Source: Candidatus Methylomirabilis sp. (GTDB lineage: Bacteria > Methylomirabilota > Methylomirabilia > Methylomirabilales > Methylomirabilaceae). Taken from it: DNA of 64,000 nucleotides. The notes below the pieces were generated by a model. It worked only from the letters and a program-made list of their open reading frames with translations. It was not told the DNA's origin and did not search any database. Made by a program: the position numbers and the translations under genes. Of this stretch, positions 16,909 to 25,985 are shown in pieces (the stretch's first letter is position 1; each line of letters starts with the position of its first letter). The stretch lies in the NCBI RefSeq assembly GCF_028716865.1, contig NZ_JAQUOY010000015.1:1-64000 (forward strand), read 5' to 3'.

Positions 16909-17757
16909 TCAGGGAAGCCTAATCAGGCTATTATCGATGAGGCGCGTCCCGCCAAACCGTACGGCGAGAGCCAACAGCGTGGGGCCTTCAATCCGGTCGA
17001 GCGGTTTCAGTGTCTCAGGATCACAGAGGGCCACATAATCGAGCCGTGCCAGCGGTTCGGCTTCGATCATTGCTCGTATTTCGTCGAGGATGGCCTTCGC
17101 GCTGCGCTCCCCGACGCTGACCCGCTCTTCCGCAAGCCTGAGGGACGCATGGAGGACACATGCCGCCCGTCGCTGCGGCGGCGTCAACCGAACGTTCCGT
17201 GAGCTCATCGCGAGACCGTCGGCCTCTCGAACCGTCGGTAAGAGGACGATATCGAGGTCCAGATTGAGGTCGTCTACCAGACGCCGAACTACCGCCGATT
17301 GCTGGTAGTCCTTCTGCCCAAAATAGGCCCGGTGCGGCCTGATGAGATTGAACAGCTTCGTGACGATCGTGGTCACACCACGAAAGTGTCCCGGACGGGA
17401 GGCGCCGCACAACCCCTCGGTGAGTTCGATCACGTCGACGTACGTCTGGAAGCCCTTCGGGTAGATCGCCTCCGCGGACGGCGTGAACACCAGATCAACC
17501 CCTGTCCTCTCAGCCTGGGCCAGATCGCCCTGCAGGTCTCGCGGATAGCTGTCGAAATCCTCGCCCCGTCCGAACTGAATCGGATTGACGAAGATGGTCA
17601 CGACGACAACATCGTTTTCTGCGCGCGCGCTCCGCATGAGCGACAGATGTCCCTCGTGAAAGGCGCCCATTGTGGGCACGAGTCCAATCGTCTTGCCTTC
17701 TCGTCGAAGCGACGTACACTGGCGTTGGACCGAGGGCGGCTCATCAATAACTCGCAT
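16909..17757 (-). CDS. panC: Pantothenate synthetase PanC
   Basis: Joins pantoate and beta-alanine with ATP to make pantothenate, the last pantothenate step before coenzyme A synthesis. The 282-residue protein has VPTMGAFHEGHLSLM (about 28, with the HxGH nucleotidyl motif), VVTIFVNPIQFG (about 52), YFGQKDYQQ (about 145) and the MSSRNVRL segment (about 184). It starts nine bases after panB, so the two form an operon. Confidence 0.97.
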   Translation of the reverse strand: MRVIDEPPSVQRQCTSLRREGKTIGLVPTMGAFHEGHLSLMRSARAENDVVVVTIFVNPIQFGRGEDFDSYPRDLQGDLAQAERTGVDLVFTPSAEAIYPKGFQTYVDVIELTEGLCGASRPGHFRGVTTIVTKLFNLIRPHRAYFGQKDYQQSAVVRRLVDDLNLDLDIVLLPTVREADGLAMSSRNVRLTPPQRRAACVLHASLRLAEERVSVGERSAKAILDEIRAMIEAEPLARLDYVALCDPETLKPLDRIEGPTLLALAVRFGGTRLIDNSLIRLP

Positions 17758-17766
17758 GGCAGTCCC

Positions 17767-18609
17767 TCACAGCTTCAGCAATGCCCTTTCGGTCTCCTGA
17801 TCGATCGAGTATGTATGCTCGGTGTCCGGGAATCGGCATTCAACGACATCCTGTCGAAAGCGGCCTACCGCATCGGTAATCACCGCGGCCAGATCGGCGT
17901 ACCGCTTCGTGAACTTCGGGACGAAACGATCGAAGAGTCCAAGCAAGTCATGGATGACCAGGACCTGACCGTCGCAGTCTGGCCCGGCACCGATCCCAAT
18001 AGTGGGAACCGTCAACCGTTTGGTGATGACCCTGGCGAGTACGCCTGGAATCGCCTCCAGCACGATCGCGAAGGCCCCCGCCTTCTCAAGCTCCAGGGCA
18101 TCCTCAAGGATGCGACGGGCGGCATCGAGCCCTCTCCCCTGAACCTTCAACCCTTCCTGCAACACAGCCGTTTGTGGTGTAAGCCCGACGTGACCCATGA
18201 CCGGAATCCCCGCGTCCACAATCGCCCTCACACATGGTAGCGAGGGCCAACCGCGCTCGACCTTGACGGCATGAGCCAGACCCTCTTTCACGAACCGCCC
18301 GGCGTTTCTGACCGCATCGGCCGGCTCAGCCTCGTACGACATGAACGGCATGTCAGCGATCACCATGGATCGTTTGACAGCGCGGGTAACTGCCTTGGTC
18401 ATCATGAGCATCTCGTCCATCGTGACCGGGATCGTGGTCTCGTACCCCAGGACGGTCATCCCCCCGGAGTCACCCACCAGGATCAGATCGATCCCGGCAC
18501 GATCAACAAGCAGCGCCATCGGGTAGTCATATGCCGTCAGCATAGTGATCTTCCGACCTTCGCGCTTCATCTCCTGCAGGGTGACCGTCCTGACCGTTTG
18601 ACTCGTCAT
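17767..18609 (-). CDS. panB: Ketopantoate hydroxymethyltransferase PanB
   Basis: Transfers a hydroxymethyl group from 5,10-methylene-THF to ketoisovalerate. The true start is the ATG at 18609 (280 residues); the open frame upstream overlaps the kinase gene and is not PanB-like. Motifs are ITMLTAYDYPMA (about 22), LVGDSGGMTVLGYE (about 44), the Mg2+-binding Asp and Glu residues, and TIGIGAGPDCDGQVLV (about 195). It is followed closely by panC. The folate product chain (folK) lies just upstream in the same run. Confidence 0.96.
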   Translation of the reverse strand: MTSQTVRTVTLQEMKREGRKITMLTAYDYPMALLVDRAGIDLILVGDSGGMTVLGYETTIPVTMDEMLMMTKAVTRAVKRSMVIADMPFMSYEAEPADAVRNAGRFVKEGLAHAVKVERGWPSLPCVRAIVDAGIPVMGHVGLTPQTAVLQEGLKVQGRGLDAARRILEDALELEKAGAFAIVLEAIPGVLARVITKRLTVPTIGIGAGPDCDGQVLVIHDLLGLFDRFVPKFTKRYADLAAVITDAVGRFRQDVVECRFPDTEHTYSIDQETERALLKL

Positions 18610-18622
18610 GGTCGATCCCTCC

Positions 18623-19279
18623 CTACTTGCGGGATCCAAGCGACACATAGTAGTGGGTGCCCGCTCGCACTGTCTCGACCTGTCTGACCAGGTCTTCAAA
18701 ATCCTCTTTATGCTTGACGAAGTCAATCTCGTTGGTATTGACGACCAGCAGCGGCGTCGTCGAGTAGTGGAAGAAAAAATGGTTGTAGGCTGCGTTGACA
18801 TCCTCTAGGTAGGTCCGCCCCAGTTCCCGTTCGGACGCCCTCGCCCGCGACTGAATTCTCCGGATCAGAACATCAGTGCTGGCTTGCAGATACAGAACGA
18901 GGTCGGGCTTGACGACACGCGTCTCCAGAAGTGGCTGCAACCGCTCGTAGAGGGCCAGTTCGTTGTCGTCGAGCGTCAGATACGCAAAGATCTTATCCTT
19001 AGCAAACAGATAGTCGCTCACCAGGGATTGTTTGAAGAGATCGAACTGGGCAAGTTCCTGCTGCTGGCGGAACCTGTTCAACAGGAAATAGAGCTGAGCC
19101 TGAAAGGCGTACCGACGCATGTCGGTGTAGAATTGAGCGATAAATGGGTTCTCATCGGGACCCTCCAACAACTTTCTGGCCTGCAGCCGCTCTGCCAGCA
19201 ATTCGGCCAAGCTCGTCTTGCCGACGCCGATCGGGCCTTCGACTACGATATAACGAGGTTTAGGCGCACGGCCTGTCAC
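18623..19279 (-). CDS. Deoxynucleoside kinase
   Basis: Phosphorylates deoxynucleosides (deoxyadenosine/deoxyguanosine kinase-like) for nucleotide salvage. The 218-residue protein has the P-loop EGPIGVGKTSLAE near residue 14, FYTDMRRYAFQAQ (about 50) where substrate contacts lie, and the arginine-rich lid RRIQSRARASERE (about 139). It sits between folK and panB in the biosynthetic run. Substrate preference cannot be read from sequence. Confidence 0.9.
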   Translation of the reverse strand: MTGRAPKPRYIVVEGPIGVGKTSLAELLAERLQARKLLEGPDENPFIAQFYTDMRRYAFQAQLYFLLNRFRQQQELAQFDLFKQSLVSDYLFAKDKIFAYLTLDDNELALYERLQPLLETRVVKPDLVLYLQASTDVLIRRIQSRARASERELGRTYLEDVNAAYNHFFFHYSTTPLLVVNTNEIDFVKHKEDFEDLVRQVETVRAGTHYYVSLGSRK

Positions 19280-19294
19280 CTGGTCATCCTCCCC

Positions 19295-19807
19295 TTACTC
19301 TACAGACCTGATCACCGGCACCAGCAGCCGGACAAGCGACGGATCGTCGAGATGATCGAGCAACTGCCCCATGGTCACACCCAAGACCGGATGGCAAAGA
19401 TCCGGATCAAGTTCACAGAGCGGAACCAGGACAAAACGTCGCTGATGCAGTCGCGGGTGGGGGAGGACAAGACCCGGCTGGTCCACGATCTGTGAACCCA
19501 CAAGCAACAGGTCGAGGTCAATACTCCGATCTTCGCCTCGCGCTCGCTCCGTCGCGCGGCCCATACTCCGTTCGATCCGCAACAGCTCGAGCAGCAACGC
19601 TCCCGGCTTGAGCGTCGTCTGTACTGAGACCACGCCGTTGACAAACCAGTTGCCAGAGGCGGGAGGGACCGGTGCGGTCTCATAAAACGATGAGACCCGC
19701 ATGGCCGTAACCCCTGCAATTTCTGATATGACCCTAATAGTCTCCTGGCAGTGCTTAATCCGGTCTCCAAGGTTGGATCCGATCCCGATATACGCGCGAT
19801 CGCTCAT
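19295..19807 (-). CDS. folK: HPPK, 6-hydroxymethyl-dihydropterin pyrophosphokinase
   Basis: Pyrophosphorylates 6-hydroxymethyl-7,8-dihydropterin in folate synthesis. The start is the ATG at 19807 (170 residues), giving the family N-terminus AYIGIGSNLGDR; the longer open frame reaches into dapL and is rejected. Signature motifs are SSFYETAPV (about 38), WFVNGVVSVQT (about 52), and RSIDLDLLLVG with HPRLHQRRFVLVPL (about 94-125). Confidence 0.95.
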   Translation of the reverse strand: MSDRAYIGIGSNLGDRIKHCQETIRVISEIAGVTAMRVSSFYETAPVPPASGNWFVNGVVSVQTTLKPGALLLELLRIERSMGRATERARGEDRSIDLDLLLVGSQIVDQPGLVLPHPRLHQRRFVLVPLCELDPDLCHPVLGVTMGQLLDHLDDPSLVRLLVPVIRSVE

Positions 19808-19853
19808 GTTCCAGAAGCCAGGGTATAGAAAGACACTGGTTCGCCTCCTGAAA

Positions 19854-21035
19854 CTATTGGGGCTTGAGATTCGAGGCGGCAATCCGCTCGACTGCCTCCT
19901 TGATCCTGGAGACATCGACAGTCAGGGCCGCTCGAATGTAACCTTCACCGTATCGGCCAAACCCCGTACCTGGGGTCATGACGATGCCGGTCTCAGCAAG
20001 GAGCGCGGAGGCAAGGGAGGCTGAGGTACGGCCCCGAGGCACACCAATCCAGACGTAGAAGGTCGCTTTGGGCTTCTCCACCGCAAACCCGAGCGCCGAC
20101 AGGCCATCCACGAGCGCATCGCGTCGCTCTCTATAGGTGGCCCGCATCGCCTCAACGCACTCCTGCGGGCCACTGAGCGCCGCGATAGCCGCCTCCTGCA
20201 CCGCCTGGAAAACCCCAGAGTCCAGGTTCGTCTTGATTCGACCAAGACCCGAAAGCACCTCACGGCACCCGACTGCAAAACCGATTCGCCACCCGGTCAT
20301 GTTGTACGTCTTGGAAAGCGAATGGTACTCGATGGCCACATCCTTCGCCCCCTCCACTGCCAACAGGCTCTCCGGAAGATAGCCATCATACGCCATCTCG
20401 GAATAGGCCGCGTCGTGGCAGAGAATCAGCCGGTGCTTACGCGCAAAGTCGACCGCCTCAGCAAAAAAGGCCCTGGGCGCCACAGCGGCCGTCGGGTTAT
20501 TGGGGTAGTTCAGGAACATGATCCGAGCCTTCTTCAGGACCTCCGATGGGATCGCGTCAAGGTCAGGAAGGAACGACCGTTCTCGCGTGAGCGGCATGAA
20601 GTACGGCACTCCTTCGGCGAAGACGGTTCCTGCCTGATAGACCGGATAGCCGGGATCGGGGATCAGGACGATGCCGCCCGGATCGACAAACGCCAGAGGG
20701 ATGTGGCCGATTCCCTCTTTTGAACCGATGAGACTCAGAACCTCCGTCTCCGGATCAAGCGTCACGCCGAACCGTTTGCTGTACCAGTCAGCTACCGCCT
20801 GCCGGAAGCTGAGCATCCCTTCATATGAAGGGTACTGGTGGTGCCGCGGGTCGGCCGAGGCCTCCTGCATCCTCCTGATGATGTGCGGCGGCGTTGGCAG
20901 ATCAGGGTCGCCGATCCCCAGGTTGATGATATCCATGCCGCGACGGATCGCGTCCTGCTTCAAGCGGTCGATCTCCGCAAAGAGATACGGCGGCAGCTTC
21001 GACAGCCGCTGTGCTACGCTAAAGGGTGCTCCCAT
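19854..21035 (-). CDS. dapL: LL-diaminopimelate aminotransferase
   Basis: PLP enzyme that converts tetrahydrodipicolinate directly to LL-DAP, bypassing the acylated dapD/dapC/dapE steps. The 393-residue protein has DIINLGIGDPDLPTPPHI (about 35), SLIGSKEGIGHIPLAF (about 106), NYPNNPTAAV (about 183), and the PLP lysine in SLSKTYNMTGWRIGF (about 240). The GSKEGIGH motif and the dapA-dapB-dapF-lysA neighbours favour DapL over a generic class I aminotransferase, though related aspartate-type enzymes look similar. Confidence 0.9.
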   Translation of the reverse strand: MGAPFSVAQRLSKLPPYLFAEIDRLKQDAIRRGMDIINLGIGDPDLPTPPHIIRRMQEASADPRHHQYPSYEGMLSFRQAVADWYSKRFGVTLDPETEVLSLIGSKEGIGHIPLAFVDPGGIVLIPDPGYPVYQAGTVFAEGVPYFMPLTRERSFLPDLDAIPSEVLKKARIMFLNYPNNPTAAVAPRAFFAEAVDFARKHRLILCHDAAYSEMAYDGYLPESLLAVEGAKDVAIEYHSLSKTYNMTGWRIGFAVGCREVLSGLGRIKTNLDSGVFQAVQEAAIAALSGPQECVEAMRATYRERRDALVDGLSALGFAVEKPKATFYVWIGVPRGRTSASLASALLAETGIVMTPGTGFGRYGEGYIRAALTVDVSRIKEAVERIAASNLKPQ

Positions 21036-21076
21036 GCCCGTCTTCTCCTCCTCACTTAAAGATCAGCTATCGGCCA

Positions 21077-21838
21077 TCAGCTTTCAGCGGTAACCGTGTT
21101 GCTCAGCCGGCCGATTCCTCCCACCTCGACCTCAATCGTATCGCCAGGCCGCATCGGACCAATCCCCGAAGGCGTACCGGTGGTAATGACATCGCCCGGA
21201 TAGAGGGTCATAACCGTAGAGACAAAATGAATCAGGTACGGCACCTCAAAGATCAAGTTATTGATGTTCGACTCCTGCCGGATTACACCGTTCAGGAACG
21301 CCCGGATTGGGGCATCGGAAAGGTCGAGATCGGTCTCGATCCACGGGCCAAACGGCGCAAAGGTATCGAACGATTTTGACCGGGTCCATTGTCCGTCCTT
21401 GCGCTGCAGGTCTCTGGCTGTCACATCGTTCACGCAGACATACCCCAGGATATAACGATGCGCCTTCTCGATCGGTATGGCCCTCGCGGTCCTCTTTACG
21501 ACGATCCCCAGCTCCGCCTCATAATCCAACCGACCGCACGACTTCGGATAGATAATCCGGCCGTGATGGGGGAGCGACGCGGTCGACGGCTTTAAGAAGA
21601 TAATCGGCTCATCCGGGGCCTGCAGATTCAACTCCTCGGCATGATCACGGTAGTTCAGACCCACCCCTACGATCTTGGAGGGTTCGGTTGGCGCAAGGAA
21701 CCTGATCCGCTTCAGCGAATGCGTCCGGTCCGTCACGGCAAACTTACCGAAGATGTCGCCCTGGATCTCCCGGACAACAGTGTCCTCGATGATACCGTAT
21801 CGAGGTTGTTTGCCGACGACGAATCGCACAATCCGCAT
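21077..21838 (-). CDS. Fumarylacetoacetate hydrolase family protein
   Basis: A 253-residue metal-dependent FAH-fold protein. It has the family core VGLNYRDHAEE (about 60), PIIFLKPSTA (about 78), the metal-binding DYEAELGIVV (E-x-E, about 104), and GYVCVNDVTARDLQ (about 131, metal Asp). The last codons lie in a repeat tract (GCTGAAAGCTGATGG on the minus strand). Related enzymes act on beta-keto acids or oxaloacetate; the substrate is unknown. It is inserted between dapB and dapL in the lysine run, which might point to metabolite repair. Confidence 0.9.
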   Translation of the reverse strand: MRIVRFVVGKQPRYGIIEDTVVREIQGDIFGKFAVTDRTHSLKRIRFLAPTEPSKIVGVGLNYRDHAEELNLQAPDEPIIFLKPSTASLPHHGRIIYPKSCGRLDYEAELGIVVKRTARAIPIEKAHRYILGYVCVNDVTARDLQRKDGQWTRSKSFDTFAPFGPWIETDLDLSDAPIRAFLNGVIRQESNINNLIFEVPYLIHFVSTVMTLYPGDVITTGTPSGIGPMRPGDTIEVEVGGIGRLSNTVTAES

Positions 21839-21863
21839 AGTATAGGGCTTAGGCTGAAGGCTA

Positions 21864-21896
21864 AAGACTGAAGGATTCGAACAAGCCTTCAGTCTT
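21864..21896. repeat. Hairpin made of CTGAAGG repeat units
   Basis: AAGACTGAAGG (21864-21874) and CCTTCAGTCTT (21886-21896) form a perfect 11-bp stem with an 11-base loop. The flanks carry further copies of the same unit. It lies between dapB and the FAH gene and could act as an RNA stem that ends or stabilises transcripts, but there is no T-run. Confidence 0.6.
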
Positions 21897-21907
21897 CGGT
21901 CTTCAGT

Positions 21908-22723
21908 CTATCTACCTTTGTCCTTGAGTCCCAACACATCCTGCATATCGTACAGACCGGGTGGCCAGCCGATGACCCACCTGGCCGCGCGCAAGGCGCC
22001 ACGAGCAAAATTATCCCGACTGTGGGCCCGGTGCGTCATCTCAATCCGCTCCCCCATGCCGCCGAAAATGACGGTATGATCTCCGATCACGTCGCCGGCC
22101 CGCAGCGCATGAATGGCGATCTCCTCTTTGCTGCGCGCTCCGACCAATCCCTGACGGCCGTAAATTCCCGTCTTGTCCAGTTCACGGCCCAGCTTCTCTG
22201 CGATCACCTGCGCCATTTTTAACGCGGTTCCGCTCGGGGCATCCTGTTTGAATCGGTGGTGGGTCTCAACGATCTCAACGTCGTACTCCTCTCCGAGGGT
22301 CAAGGCCACCTCGGCGAGGACCTTCAACAGGACGTTGACCCCGACGCTCATATTAGGCGAGACAACGCACGGAGCTGCCGAACTAAGCTCCCTGATCCGC
22401 TCCAGATCGGCGGTGCCCAACCCCGTGGTCCCAATCACAACAGGCACCCTCGATTGGGCCGCGATAGCCAGATGGGCCATCGTGGCCTGCGGGGCGGTGA
22501 AGTCGATCACCACCTGTCCTTTCCCCATCACGGTACCCAGATCATCGACAAGGGGTACGCCGATCTTGCCGATGCCCGCCACCTCACCAGCATCCTGCCC
22601 GATGCTTGGACTACCCGGTCGTTCCACCGCCCCGACCAGTGTGAAGTCGTCCGCCTCATGGATCATAGCGATGATCCGCCCACCCATCCGCCCAGCCGCA
22701 CCACAGACAATAGCACGTATCAT
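21908..22723 (-). CDS. dapB: 4-hydroxy-tetrahydrodipicolinate reductase DapB
   Basis: NAD(P)H-dependent reduction of HTPA to tetrahydrodipicolinate. The 271-residue protein has the N-terminal cofactor motif CGAAGRMGGRII, VIDFTAPQA (about 74), GTTGLG (about 100), and the catalytic ETHHRFKQDAPSGTAL (about 156), which includes the His pair and Lys. It receives the DapA product and supplies DapL. Confidence 0.97.
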   Translation of the reverse strand: MIRAIVCGAAGRMGGRIIAMIHEADDFTLVGAVERPGSPSIGQDAGEVAGIGKIGVPLVDDLGTVMGKGQVVIDFTAPQATMAHLAIAAQSRVPVVIGTTGLGTADLERIRELSSAAPCVVSPNMSVGVNVLLKVLAEVALTLGEEYDVEIVETHHRFKQDAPSGTALKMAQVIAEKLGRELDKTGIYGRQGLVGARSKEEIAIHALRAGDVIGDHTVIFGGMGERIEMTHRAHSRDNFARGALRAARWVIGWPPGLYDMQDVLGLKDKGR

Positions 22724-22738
22724 TGAGAGACACCGAGC

Positions 22739-22770
22739 AAGGCTGAAAATTGAAGGCTGAAAACTGAAGG
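22739..22770. repeat. CTGAAGG-type intergenic tract
   Basis: Tandem units AAGGCTGAAAATTG, AAGGCTGAAAACTG and AAGG fill the dapA-dapB gap. Same family as the hairpin at 21.86 kb, but here only one arm is present. Confidence 0.5.
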
Positions 22771-22775
22771 AATAC

Positions 22776-23660
22776 TCACGAGATCAGACCGTAGGCCCGC
22801 ATGGCGGCTTTAAGCCGGTTCAGGTTGGACTCGCTCATCGACGAGAGCGGCAGGCGAAGCTCACCGCCAATCATTCCCAGAAGGGCCATGGCGGTCTTGA
22901 CCGGGATCGGGTTCGTCTCGTAGAACATCGCCTGGCAGAGCGGGAAGAGCTTGAGGTGAATCTCCTTGGCGCGCTTCCAGTCGCCGCCAAGGAACGCATG
23001 AGTCAAGTCGGCCACATCACGTGGTACGATGTTCGCGACTACCGAGATCACCCCTCGCCCCCCTACCGCCAGAAGCGGCAGCGTCAGGGTATCATCCCCG
23101 GACAGGAACGAGAGTTTATCCCCGCACAGGACGATGTCCCGGGTCATCTGCTCCAGGTTGCCGGTCGCTTCCTTCATGCCGACGATGTATGGATGGTCGG
23201 CCAGCGCCGCCAGCGTCTCCGGCAGCATGTTGACCCCCGTCCGTCCCGGGATATTGTAGAGGATCAACGGCAGTTCAGCCGCATCGGCAACGGCGCGACA
23301 GTGCGCGATGAGACCCGCCTGGGTCGGCTTATTGTAATAGGGGAGTACCAAAAGTGCGCCATCAGCCCCGGCCTGCTTGGCATAGCGGGTCAGATCGATC
23401 GCTTCAGCCGTACTGTTCGAGCCGGTCCCGGCGACGACCGCTATACGCCCATTCGTCACCTCGACCACAAGCCGGATCACCCGCCTGTGTTCGTCATGGC
23501 TGAGAGTGGGCGACTCTCCCGTCGTCCCGCAAGGAACCACGGCATCGGTGCCGTTTTTGATGTGAAACTCTACCAGCTCACGGAGGGCCGGCTCGTCAAT
23601 TCTCCCGCCTGTGAAGGGAGTCACCAATGCCACCATCGATCCCTGAAACATTCGCTTCAT
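22776..23660 (-). CDS. dapA: 4-hydroxy-tetrahydrodipicolinate synthase DapA
   Basis: Condenses pyruvate and aspartate semialdehyde. The 294-residue TIM-barrel protein carries GTTGESPTL (about 45), the catalytic Tyr in ILYNIPGRTGVNM (about 134), and the Schiff-base Lys in IVGMKEATGNL (about 160). No feedback-site call is attempted. It is upstream of dapB and downstream of dapF in the same operon. Confidence 0.97.
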   Translation of the reverse strand: MKRMFQGSMVALVTPFTGGRIDEPALRELVEFHIKNGTDAVVPCGTTGESPTLSHDEHRRVIRLVVEVTNGRIAVVAGTGSNSTAEAIDLTRYAKQAGADGALLVLPYYNKPTQAGLIAHCRAVADAAELPLILYNIPGRTGVNMLPETLAALADHPYIVGMKEATGNLEQMTRDIVLCGDKLSFLSGDDTLTLPLLAVGGRGVISVVANIVPRDVADLTHAFLGGDWKRAKEIHLKLFPLCQAMFYETNPIPVKTAMALLGMIGGELRLPLSSMSESNLNRLKAAMRAYGLIS

Positions 23661-23724
23661 GTGACCTCCAACCAGTCCAGTTTCGAGTTGAGAGTTCTCG
23701 AAATCCGGAATTCCACACCCGAAA

Positions 23725-24549
23725 CTACACTGACAGAGCCTCCGCCATCAGTTCGCCCTGGTAGACCAGCCGGACCTCTCCCTCGAAAAAGACCTCGTCA
23801 AATTCCGGCCCATTGCCGGTAAACGACACAGTGAGCGTCTCGCCGGACCTCACCCTGACCCCCACCGGGGAAGAGACCAGCCCCAATGTGGCCGCAACCA
23901 GCGCCGCGGCGATGGTCCCCGTGCCACAGGCCAGCGTCTCGTCCTCGACACCGCGTTCATAAGTTCGGATGAGAAGCGTCCGCTCGTTAAGGCGACTGAC
24001 AAAATCGACGTTCGTTCCCGCCGGTTGAAAGGCCGGATGAAACCTGATCTTGTGCCCCAGGGTTCGGACTGGGATCGCCTCCAAATCCGAGAAAAAGAGA
24101 ATGGCGTGAGGGACCCCTGTATTGATACTGTGGGCCTCATGCGCAACACCATCTACCTCGATCGATTGGTGAAGGCGCATCCCTTGTGGCCGACTTGTCT
24201 GGAGCGTGACACTGGAACCGTCTACCTGGGCTCGGATGATCCCTGCCAGCGTTTCAAAGGCCATGTGGGGTCCGGCGATCCCCAGCACCTCGGCGAACCT
24301 AGCCACGCAACGCGCACCATTACCGCACATCTCCGCCTCACTGCCGTCGGCATTCAAGATTCGCATTCGAAAATCCGCTACTGAAGAAGGCTCGACCAGA
24401 ATCAGGCCGTCGGCTCCAACCGATATCCGCCGTCGGCAGATCCGTTCGGCCAACGTCCTTGGCTCTATGTCAAGACGGCCGTCGCGGTTATCGATCATGA
24501 TGAAATCGTTCCCGCTCCCACTCATCTTCATAAAGATCAGCTTGTCCAT
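23725..24549 (-). CDS. dapF: Diaminopimelate epimerase DapF
   Basis: Racemises LL-DAP to meso-DAP without a cofactor. The 274-residue protein has the GSGNDFIMID N-terminal motif and both catalytic cysteines: EMCGNGARCVARF (about 74) and LACGTGTIAAAL (about 207). Its product serves both lysA and murE. Confidence 0.97.
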   Translation of the reverse strand: MDKLIFMKMSGSGNDFIMIDNRDGRLDIEPRTLAERICRRRISVGADGLILVEPSSVADFRMRILNADGSEAEMCGNGARCVARFAEVLGIAGPHMAFETLAGIIRAQVDGSSVTLQTSRPQGMRLHQSIEVDGVAHEAHSINTGVPHAILFFSDLEAIPVRTLGHKIRFHPAFQPAGTNVDFVSRLNERTLLIRTYERGVEDETLACGTGTIAAALVAATLGLVSSPVGVRVRSGETLTVSFTGNGPEFDEVFFEGEVRLVYQGELMAEALSV

Positions 24550-24587
24550 CTTGCCTCTGCCTTACGCTTTACCTCGCACTGTTCTTT

Positions 24588-25844
24588 TTAAAGATCCGGC
24601 AGTGCCCGCTCGCCACGGATCAGATCTTCGTAGCTTTCCCGCTCGCGGATCGTGAACCAGCGATCTCCTTTCACCAGGATCTCCGGCAGCCGGGGTCGGC
24701 TATTATAGCTGGATGACATCGTATGGCCATAGGCGCCGGCGCTCATCACAACCAACAGCTCTCCCGGCTCGGGGGCCGGCATAGACCGGTCCTTGGCCAG
24801 AAAATCTCCCGACTCGCAGACAGGGCCCACCACATCAGCCATCACCGTCTCCCGACCTTTCTGGCGCCGCGCGGGGAGGATAGAGTGGAAAGAACCGTAC
24901 AGACTCGGGCGGACTAGGTCGTTCATTCCCGCATCAACTACGATAAAGTGCTTGGCGGGCGTGCGCTTGTCGTAGAGAACCTTCGTCACCAGGACCCCCG
25001 CATTCCCAACAATCACCCGGCCAGGCTCCAGTACGATGGTGCAGCCCAGATCCTTGATGACTGCAATCATCGCTTCCGCGAAGACCCGCGGCACAGGCGG
25101 ATCCTCATCCTTATAGGTAATCCCGAGTCCGCCACCGACGTCCAGGTACTGAATCGCAAAGCCATGTTGCCGGAGCTCGACGATCAGCCCCGCAACCTTC
25201 ACCAGGCTGTCTACAAAGGGCGCGATCTCGGTGATCTGGGACCCAATATGCTGATGGACCCCAACGACATCGATGTGGCGCAGTTCCTTGGCGACTCGGT
25301 ACTCCTCCATCGCCAGGGAGATGTCGATGCCGAACTTACTCTTTTTCAGCCCGGTCGAAATATACGGATGCGTTTTAGGATCGACGTCCGGGTTGATCCG
25401 CAACGCCACCCTCGCCTTCGTCCCCATGGCCCCAGCCACGTCGTTCAACAGGCGGAGTTCCTGGGGGGATTCCACGTTAAACATCAGGATATCAGACTTC
25501 AGGGCAAAGCCCATCTCCTCACGGGTCTTGCCCACTCCCGCAAAGACGATCCGGCTGGGCGGAATGCCGGCCCTCATGGCACGATACAACTCCCCGCCCG
25601 ATACGACGTCGGCACCGCCTCCAAGGTCGGCAAAGAGCTTCAAGGTCGCGCCGTTGGAGTTGGCCTTTACCGCAAAACAGATCAGGTGGGGAATATCGGC
25701 GAACGCCTGGTCAAAGGTCCGGAAATGGTGCGTGAGCGTCGCATGGCTGTACAGATAGAACGGGGTACCGACCTCCTCAGCGATCCGCTCGATCGGCAGT
25801 TCTTCGCACATAAGCTGATCGCCGCGATACTGGAAATGATGCAT
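24588..25844 (-). CDS. lysA: Diaminopimelate decarboxylase LysA
   Basis: PLP enzyme making L-lysine from meso-DAP. The 418-residue fold III decarboxylase has the PLP Lys in CFAVKANSN (about 56), HQHIGSQ (about 196), GGGLGI (about 238), EPGRVIVGNAG (about 283), and the catalytic CESGDFLAKDR (about 348). The start ATG follows GAGGAG. As the first gene after the promoter at 25878-25906 it probably leads the lysine-folate-pantothenate run. Confidence 0.97.
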   Translation of the reverse strand: MHHFQYRGDQLMCEELPIERIAEEVGTPFYLYSHATLTHHFRTFDQAFADIPHLICFAVKANSNGATLKLFADLGGGADVVSGGELYRAMRAGIPPSRIVFAGVGKTREEMGFALKSDILMFNVESPQELRLLNDVAGAMGTKARVALRINPDVDPKTHPYISTGLKKSKFGIDISLAMEEYRVAKELRHIDVVGVHQHIGSQITEIAPFVDSLVKVAGLIVELRQHGFAIQYLDVGGGLGITYKDEDPPVPRVFAEAMIAVIKDLGCTIVLEPGRVIVGNAGVLVTKVLYDKRTPAKHFIVVDAGMNDLVRPSLYGSFHSILPARRQKGRETVMADVVGPVCESGDFLAKDRSMPAPEPGELLVVMSAGAYGHTMSSSYNSRPRLPEILVKGDRWFTIRERESYEDLIRGERALPDL

Positions 25845-25877
25845 GCAGGATTCTCCTCGTGAGTGGTTGTCTGCCGG

Positions 25878-25906
25878 ATTTTGGCATAGGGGGTGAGAGG
25901 AGTCAA
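25878..25906 (-). promoter_or_regulatory. Predicted promoter of the lysA-panC run
   Basis: TTGACT (25901-25906) and CAAAAT (25878-25883) with a 17-base spacer read toward lysA about 34 bases before its ATG. The -35 differs from consensus at one position and the -10 at two, so this is a moderate prediction. Confidence 0.5.
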
Positions 25907-25985
25907 AAGGAAAGTGGGGGCTACGAGAAGAGGATATGTAAGAGAACCGTCGCCGCAGTGACTTGAAGCGGTCTTATGGAGAAGC

